64,000 nucleotides of DNA from Cordia subcordata (lineage: Eukaryota > Streptophyta > Magnoliopsida > Boraginales > Cordiaceae): assembly GCA_028554755.1 (NCBI GenBank), contig JAPTOF010000008.1, positions 15,543,001 through 15,607,000 on the forward strand. The letters are read 5' to 3'. Under the pieces are notes generated by a model. That model made no database searches. It was not told the DNA's origin and saw nothing but the letters and a program-made list of their open reading frames with translations. The position numbers and the translations under genes were made by a program. Below are positions 57,079 to 64,000 of this stretch, one piece after another; within the stretch, counting starts at the first letter, position 1, and every line of letters starts with the position of its first letter.

Positions 57079-58190
57079 TTGACACATGTATTCAAGTTAT
57101 CATGATAATGGAGATCAATTTACCAGTGTTCTTTTTATCATGCCAATATCTGGTTTGATGAACATGCTAGAAAGAACAAGAATTCATCTAGCCCCTTATG
57201 TTCCATGTGCTATTCTAAAGGAAATGTACAATTTCCTTAATTCAAGATCTATTGCAATGTCTAAAAGATCTCTTGTTTTCAAATAACGAGTCTCTTGATT
57301 GACATTTTCTTGATAATTCATGTGTTATAATGATCTTTCCATTCACATCAATGGGAGGGCAAATTGATAGTGCAACCAATAGAAGATTTAGCCTATACAT
57401 ATTTAGACTTCATGGACAGAATTGTCTCGAATTGGCAGTGTACTACCAACACCTGTGAGAATCTTAAGTTTGCTGAATTGTACATATATGATACAAATAC
57501 TATAGTTCCAAATTGAATGGATGCATTGTGGTAACATAATAAACCCATCAACAATTCATTAACTTTCAATCTTTTTTACTTATATAATTTTGCCTCGTTA
57601 CTAATATAACATTTTTAATGAATATAGGGGGACTGCTTCTTCATGCAATTTGGATCCTACCAATATTGAGATTATTAGGAATATGATTGATATGCACAAC
57701 CCATTGGCTAAAGCATTTCGCATGGCATGTGATCAATTTACAAAAGAAGGGCATGCTCAGTTTCAATTATGTTTTATTGGACAGCGATCAAAATATGGTA
57801 GAATGTACAATCTACCAACTACATTTGAAGTTGCTACACATATTGTTGGAAATGTCAATGAGTTAGATTGTAGCAGTGACATTGTTATTGAAATGTGTGA
57901 TAGTCAACTTCAACGAATTCATGAATTACATCTATATTATGTGGCTTTACAATATCCATTGACGTTCCCATATGGAGAAGATGGATATATGCTAGGAATA
58001 ACACATGGAGATATTGGTTCTTCCTCAAGAAAGTGTGTCAAACTCACAATGCATGAATTTTTTACTTTACAGTTACAGATACGCCCTAGTAAAGCACCAA
58101 CAATTTTAGTTGGTCATCGATTGTTTCAACAATTAGTTGTTGGCACATTCACTGTGATAGAAAGTGAACGCGTTTCAATATATTAGATCT
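57079..58190 (+). pseudogene. Helitron replicase, N-terminal region
   Basis: From 57100 a frame reads QCSFYHANIWFDEHARKNKN then PLCSMCYSKGNVQFP, the cysteine-rich N-terminal motif of Helitron proteins (CxxCxAxxWxxE...FSxCCxxGKVxLP), with one Cys as Tyr. At 57340 FTSMGGQIDSATNRRFSLY, FRLHGQN, then KFAELYIYDT. An intron-like interval follows, then an open frame 57650-58186 with MIDMHNPLAKAFRMACDQF, YNLPTTFEVATHIVG and YPLTFPYGEDGY, the Helitron_like_N domain. Frameshifts are present. The gene is cut on its left by the C2 insertion. Confidence 0.8.
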
Positions 58191-59720
58191 CATCAACCTG
58201 ATTTCCGCACTAAAGAGTATGGAGTTGCCAAATGCTGTATCTAGAGGGTATTCTGTAGCATCTTCAGCTGGTAAACGAATTATTTCACCATTATTTTTTA
58301 AAGGTAGTGATTGATACATGGAAAAAAAAAAACCACTAGGATGTGATGGATATATGTGCTTGGACTGGATATCTTGATCTATTTATTACATTCACACGCA
58401 ACCCTAAGTGGCTTGAAATAACCCGTGCTTGGTTAAAATATAGTCTTCGACAAGAAGATAAGCCTAATATTGTTTCACATATTTTTTACATAAAACTGAA
58501 GTTGTTGCTGCTTGACCTCTGAAAAAGAAATTTTTGGGCGTTCTTGTGCAGTTACATATTTACAATTGCATATTTTTCATATATGGAAACAATACGTTAT
58601 TATTTATTCAATTATATCATGCATTTTTATATTGAGTCGCATATAAAGTTTAATTTATGATGTACAGTTAATAGTTTGTTCAATATTACAATAACATATA
58701 TTGGGTACAATGCATTTATCTTAATACATAAACGTTAAAATATTCTTAGCACTTTTAGATGATTTATATATCATTTTGCAAATAAACAGTCTAATCCTTA
58801 CATTATATGTTAAAGGTAGTTATTTACACAGTTGAATTTCAAAAGAAAGGTCTCCCACATGTTTATATATTGTTGTTTTTGCAATCTTGCCATAGATTCA
58901 CAAATCCAGATGAGATTGACAAAATTATCACAATCGAAATACTAAATAAACACACACGTCTTGAATTATATGATGCTATTGAGCAATTTTAATGCACAAT
59001 CCAAGTGGCACTGCTAATCTATCTTCTCCGTATATGCGTAATGGCAATTATTCAAAATATTTCCCAAAAAGCTTTCTTAGCAACACAAAATTTGATGATG
59101 ATGGCTATCCAATTTATTGATGCAGAGATGATGGACACATTATGATGCGTAATGGGGTTGAGCTTGATAATTGGTTTGTGGTGCCATATAATGTAAAACT
59201 TCGTATGAAATATCAAGCTCATATAAACATAAAGGTGTGTAATCAATCCAGGGCAATTAAATATTTGTTCAAATGTCACCAAAGGACATGATCCAGCCAC
59301 TGCTACCTTGATCAATTGTGCTGTTGATCGAATGGACAAAATAAATATGTATTACAATTTCATATTTATATCTCCGTGTGAAGCTATTTGGAGGATTTTT
59401 TTTCCTTTGAAATTCACGGCCAAAATCCAACTGTTGAACGCTTATCTTTACATCTTCCAAATAAACAAAGTATGTTGTTTGTAGATAATGAACAAATTGA
59501 GGTTGTTATTAACAAGCAATTCGCCAAAAAACTAAATTTACATGTTGAAGTAGCCACTTGAGGATTTGCTCATTTACTCAGGCAAGTGTTTGTAACTTTA
59601 TTAATTACTAATTCACTTTCTTGACCAGAAATTGTATGGGATCAATGTTGGGAATTGCTTTTTAATGACATCCTATATCAACAATGCTTGATTCAGCACT
59701 ACCTAAGTAATGCTTAGTTA
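58190..59720 (+). pseudogene. Helitron Rep (HUH nuclease) domain with lost catalytic residues
   Basis: Frames contain SHQPDFRTKEYG, LDLFITFTRNPKWLEITRAW and DKPNIVSHIF (58190-58500); YTVEFQKKGLPHVYILLF (58825-58878); NGNYSKYFPKSF, DDDGYPIY, NGVELDNWFVVPYN, YQAHINIKVCNQSRAIKYLF (59040-59270); and FEIHGQNPTVERLSLHLPN. In intact Helitrons the second motif is GLPHAHILL: here the second His is Tyr (58864-58866). The third is YLFKY: the first Tyr is kept (59262-59264) and the second is Cys (59274-59276). This domain nicks and rejoins DNA in rolling-circle transposition. Stops and an intron-like gap at about 58500-58800 add to the damage. Confidence 0.8.
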
Positions 59721-60039
59721 ATTTATCAAGAACTTCGAATTACATTTATAATTCAATTTTTTATTTTTCTGTATTGTAGCTTTATTTTGTAATGATCATG
59801 TAGTTCATGTAATTATGCAATATGAAATAAGGAAAAAAAAAAGGATATTGAATGTATGTATTAAAAAGTAACTTATGTTAAGATTATATTATCATTAATT
59901 TCACATTAGGTATACATCTATTTTGGGGTAAACTATATTTGTGTTCTCTATTATGTTGTATAGCCTGTTTGATAAAATGTTTGGTTTCTTTTAGAATTAA
60001 CATCAAAACAGGATGTGATAAAGAATTTTGCTTTGTAAA

Positions 60040-61640
60040 ATTCAAAAATTATTAAGCAACAATGGTTGAACGATTCGTGATTTATCATTGCCATTTCCAG
60101 AAGAAATTGATTTAATTGCAGTTCAAAATAGATTGATTCAGGAGGAACTCAATTATGATGAAAATGCGTTAAGAGCTGAATTTGATTGGTTGATTAGCAA
60201 TTTGAACGATGAATAGTCGGTTTCATTTAGTTACTATTATGGATATGGTTAAATTGAATGCAGGTGATGTCTTCTTTTTGTATGGGCATGGTGGCACAGG
60301 AAAAACTCATATAAGGAAAACACACTCTTCTATGTTACGTTCACAAGGTGAAATTGTGTTAACTATTCCTTCAAGTAGAATTGCTACTATATTGTTATCA
60401 GGAGGCAGAACAACTCACTCTTGGTTTGCCATTCCATTATGCATATTTGAGGGATCCACATGTAATATAAAGTAAGGCAACACATTGGTTACTTTATTGA
60501 AGAAAGCTAAGCTAATAATTTAGGATAAAACTCCTATGATCAATTGGCTATGTTTTGAAGCATTTGATCATACATTAAAAAATGTTCTACGTTCCAGTAA
60601 TGTGGATTGTGACAATGCTAAAGTTAATTGTATTTTGGAGTTGATTTTCTCCAAATACCCCTCGATAATTACCAAAAGCTTCTAGGGCTAATATTTTTAA
60701 CACAATGTTAAATGCATCCTTTTTGTGGAACTGTTGTCATGTATTAACATTGATACGGAATATAAGGTTACAATCAAATGATACTTCAGCCGATTCTATT
60801 AAAATCCATGAATTTGTAGAATGGGTCTTGTCCATTGGTAATGGGTTAATTAGTGTAAACTCATATGATGCAAAATTGGTTCACATCCCAAATAAGTTGT
60901 TGATCTCAGATTATGAAGATCTTATTGGGGCTATTATTAACAATATTTATGATGGTTTGAATACTAATATTCTCAATGCATCATATTTCGAGATTGAGGT
61001 ATACTGGCACCTACATTGGACATTGTGGACAAAATTAATGATTACCTAATCTCACATATGCCCGGTGATGAACACATGTACTTGAGCTCTGATAGTGTTT
61101 GTCTCACCGATTCAAATATGCATTTGGTTGACGCATATCTGACACCTGACATTTTGAATAATGTTAAGTGTTTTGAGATGCCTAATCACATTTTGAGATT
61201 AAAGATTGGTGTGCCTATGATGTTGATGCGTAATATTGATCAATCAAGTGGATTGTGTAATGGAAATCGATTTGATAATTACACAACTTGGAAAACATGT
61301 GATACAAGGCCAAATTTTTTTTGGTGATTTTGATGGAAATATGGTTTGCATCCTTCGTATGGTGCTTACACCCTCAGATGCACAGTTGTCATTTAAAATG
61401 CAATGCCGCCAATTTCCCTTAGTAGTATCATTTGCAATAATTATAAATAAAAGCCAAGGTCAATCTTTATCCAAAGTGGTTTTATATTTGCCAAGGCTTG
61501 TATTTACACATTAGCAGTTGTATATTGTTGTATCATGTATAACAATCAAAATAGGGTTAAAGATTTTAGTTCATGATCTAAATGGAGTACCATTGAGAGA
61601 AACTGAGAATGTCGTATATCATGAAGTTTTTTGCAATTTA
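60040..61640 (+). pseudogene. Helitron helicase domain (PIF1-like, SF1), broken
   Basis: Begins FPEEIDLIAVQNRLIQEELN (about 60098), then DVFFLYGHGGTGKTHI (60265-60315) with an intact Walker A. STCNIK is followed by a stop, then TLLKKAKLII*DKTPM, where the Walker B region (normally WDEAPM) has a stop for Trp and Lys for Glu. Later motifs: LTLIRNIRLQSND (60733), SSDSVCLTDSN (61081), LKIGVPMMLMRNID and GLCNGNRF (61200-61270), then in shifted frames GDFDGNMVCILRM, FPLVVSFAIIINKSQGQSLS (61415-61470), and the C-terminal NVVYHEVFCNL. Order and length fit a complete domain with several stops and shifts. Confidence 0.8.
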
Positions 61641-62449
61641 TAGTGTAATAAATTATGAATTCCAAATTTATTGATATATGAGTTCATGCACTTTAATTCC
61701 AATTATTTATGATGTTCAATTGTGATTGTTCTATTAACCCTATTAATTAAATTTTTTTCTTATTTTTTGTTTAGTACATAGAAGTCAAGATCAATGTATT
61801 TAATGAATAAAAACACTAATATTTGTTTAAACTTTTTTCAAAAAAAAATTCAACTAATATGAGACCACATAGTATATTAATGCATTAAATTTATTACATA
61901 TAAAAGTAAATATTATTTTATTTATGTATTTTATCATGTAAATTACATTAGTATATTAATTAATTTACCGTAGAAAAATTGCCGAGTCATCACCCATTTT
62001 TCACTATGTACACACTTATATATAAAATTTTATTTTTAAATAAAAAATTAATCATAAAAAATATTTAAAAATTAATAGAGCAACGCCATATCAATGTGCA
62101 GAGAAAATATAAAATAACTAAGTATAGTCATTCAAAATGTACTAACTTTTTATAATTATCACTTCATTCCTTAATAAATTAGAATTGTTGAATATCTTAA
62201 AATTGGCTAAAAGAATAATAAGAGCTTTTGTTAAACATATCCGTAAGTATTTATGCAAATGCGCAATCATTTATTTTTTATTTAATTTTATATCCTTTTT
62301 TCTTTTTTTCATTTAATTATTTAATTTTTTTGTTCCTTTATTTTTTTATTTTTTAGCTTTTCATATCACACCAAATCAACTTTGCATTTTTCTTTCAATT
62401 TTTGTTGTTTTTTTTGAAAAAAAATCCAAAAAAAGTAATAATAATAATA
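61641..62449. other. AT-rich Helitron 3' flank, no gene
   Basis: Very AT-rich, with poly-T and poly-A runs. No coding signal. Confidence 0.4.
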
Positions 62450-62478
62450 TGTCTCACAATTAGGAGCTGCGATACTAG
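62450..62478 (+). mobile_element. Possible Helitron 3' terminus
   Basis: GCTGCGATACTAG followed by T. CTAG before T fits a Helitron 3' end on the right strand and about 0.8 kb after the replicase, but the expected GC-rich hairpin is poor (only CTC/GAG arms). Weak. Confidence 0.25.
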
Positions 62479-64000
62479 TTTACATTAAAGGGATCAAATT
62501 ATATGAATTCATGGTGCATTAAGGGAAAAAAAAAAAAAAAGGTGGCTCAAACCAAAGTGACCCCTCATATAACTATATTTTTACGCAAATCACAAGCATT
62601 TCATTCAATAGTGGTACATTTTCAATACACAATCTATGATATCTTGCAATTGTTGTCGATTCAATGGAATGCATTAAATGCTTGATTTCATTTTTGCTTA
62701 TACGTTCATTCGATAAAGAATAAAAAGTAAATGCTATTTAGATTATCGTGTTAGTGCTTACTATGTATACATACAAACAATCGTTTTTCTATGCACATCC
62801 TCACAACCACAGATATCAGGATTCGATCAGATGCTCACTTTTACAACCCTATGTATACAACTCGATGAATCAATGTCATTACACTATAGCAAATATGCAC
62901 ATGCATGATTAGCTGCATTTCTTAGTTGATTTTCACTCATACAACACGTAATTAAGCATTCGATACTGAGGCAGTGGAACAAAGGTTATTATTACTAATT
63001 CATTCATGATACAGCACCCAAATGAACAAATTGATTATCACGCGTGCCTGCCTTTAGCCGAAAGAATTATGCATCTTTTAAGATAAGGGTTCTTCATTGA
63101 TTGCACGTATATTACTTGTGATTTTACACCTGGGTTTTAATATAAATACACATAGTTATGTTAATACTCTATCCGTTCTATATTTTCTATTGCACTTGAA
63201 TAGATATATGCTAATGACATGCTTGCATATGGTTTTTTTTATTATATGATAATTATTTAATTAATATGCGCATTCTAATTCTTTTTTAAAATGGATGGAG
63301 TTGATGACTATAATACACAATCAAATGACATAGAGATTTTCACAAGTAATTGATTTATTATACACACACACACACACACTTAACCATGTTATTCCTTTTT
63401 ATAGGACGTCAATTACTTCTTAATTGACAATCTCTGGATATTGTGCCAAATTACAACAGCGTAACAGATTAATTTTATATACTATATTATGCATATTTGA
63501 TTTTTAAATTTCGTCTATTTACTGCCTCAATTTGGATAATCATTATAGTGAATTAATTCACCAAGAAAATTATATGCAATACCAACAAGAGAATATTGAA
63601 TTTAATGGGGCAGTTTATTCCATTGAGTCAATATTATTTCAACATGATAATGATAACATGCTCCATAAAATCGGTTAGTGGTATATGAAGGATTAATTGA
63701 TCAGCCTAGGAGAATTCAATGAGTCATCACCACTTACGATATCATATAATTGAATTTACTCTATGTAAAATATAGATGATGTAAAATCCTGCAAATTTTA
63801 CGTTGCTAATATTCATGAAATTTTTTTATTTAACTTAATTAGATTATAAAATTTGGTAAATGCATTTTTACTACATTAGACTATTTTATTAACTAAAAAT
63901 ATTTGTGAATTACACGTGATGACATGTGTGCATTTTTTTTTATCTACTTAAGTAGTTTATAGAATTTGCTACGTGGATTTTAACTGATTTGTAGTATTTT
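62479..64000. other. Intergenic, no gene recognised
   Basis: AT-rich. Short plus-strand frames at 63292 (ATG, 20 codons, MDGVDDYNTQSNDIEIFTSN) and around 63540-63678 (NIEFNGAVYSIES) look non-random in composition but cannot be assigned. An AC microsatellite lies at 63362-63379 and an A15-type tract at about 62525. Confidence 0.35.
63362..63379. repeat. AC microsatellite
   Basis: Nine AC units. Confidence 0.9.

Larger units (their letters stand above)
14564..62478 (+). mobile_element. Helitron, split by two retrotransposon complexes
   Basis: Own sequence appears in three blocks: 14564-19821, 27743-28130 and 57079-62478. The left block begins at a TC dinucleotide after A, in 'tctactactacttatatt', the form of plant Helitron 5' ends. 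It carries RPA-like exons. The right block carries the Rep/helicase gene on the same strand. RPA genes are regular passengers of plant Helitrons. That all three blocks are one element is inference from strand, order and gene content. The 3' terminus is weak, and the doubled 5' head allows two nested or tandem Helitrons instead. Confidence 0.5.

Noticed and set aside
63292..63700. Short plus-strand frames as exons of a host gene
   Set aside because: No splice-consistent chain, no domain and only 20-45 codons each; left as unassigned.

Overview
The window looks like nuclear DNA of a flowering plant: AT-rich, intron-bearing gene remnants, plant-type LTR retrotransposons (Athila/Tat-like Ty3/gypsy and Ty1/copia), an L1-like LINE, PIF/Harbinger-like MITEs and a Helitron carrying replication protein A (RPA) exons. 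I see no intact host protein gene, tRNA, rRNA or CRISPR array. Every recognisable coding region belongs to a mobile element and is broken. The species cannot be named from this sequence alone.

Left part (1-14.1 kb). Positions 1-109 are the tail of an LTR element that continues off the left edge; its 3' LTR is 110-1896 (family G1). It sits in the 3' end of a second element (family G2), whose LTR (3122-5696) holds a solo LTR with target duplication ATAGA. A 225-bp MITE flanked by TTA lies at 6657-6881. From about 7.24 to 14.1 kb is a degenerate tandem array of roughly 0.55-0.64 kb units that matches no element I recognise. It lacks long ORFs but repeats a GCCATGGCTGC core and a small stem motif, and a TATA-like site on the minus strand ends it at 14.1 kb. 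This is the least explained part of the window.

Right part (14.5-62.5 kb). The host sequence appears to be one old Helitron on the plus strand. It has two tandem 5' heads (about 14564 and 17597) with RPA-like exons (16.36-19.8 kb), and the Rep/helicase gene resumes at 57079-61640, with a weak 3' terminus candidate near 62478. It is split by two retroelement complexes. The first (19.82-27.74 kb) is a minus-strand copia element (C1) with a 2-kb duplicated end unit and a solo copia LTR in its gag.

The second complex is a nest bounded by one copia element (C2, minus strand, 28131-57073, target duplication GTAGT on both sides). Inside C2 are a G1 solo LTR (30282-32120), a LINE carrying only ORF1 in its 5' LTR (52727-55472, 14-bp target duplication), and a split G1 LTR (36.37-51.80 kb). 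That split LTR contains a second G1 solo LTR in opposite orientation (37244-50726, duplication CAACT). The solo LTR in turn contains a full-length 11.46-kb G1 gypsy element (37267-48722, duplication CATGT/CGTGT). The order of events, oldest first, is Helitron, C2, G1 LTR, G1 LTR, G1 full element.

The full G1 element still shows PBS, gag with a CCHC knuckle, protease, reverse transcriptase, RNase H, integrase and PPT in the usual order, but it has many stops, a protease active-site change and a 318-bp internal duplication. The Helitron replicase has lost the second His of its HUH motif and the second catalytic Tyr. No element in the window looks autonomous today.
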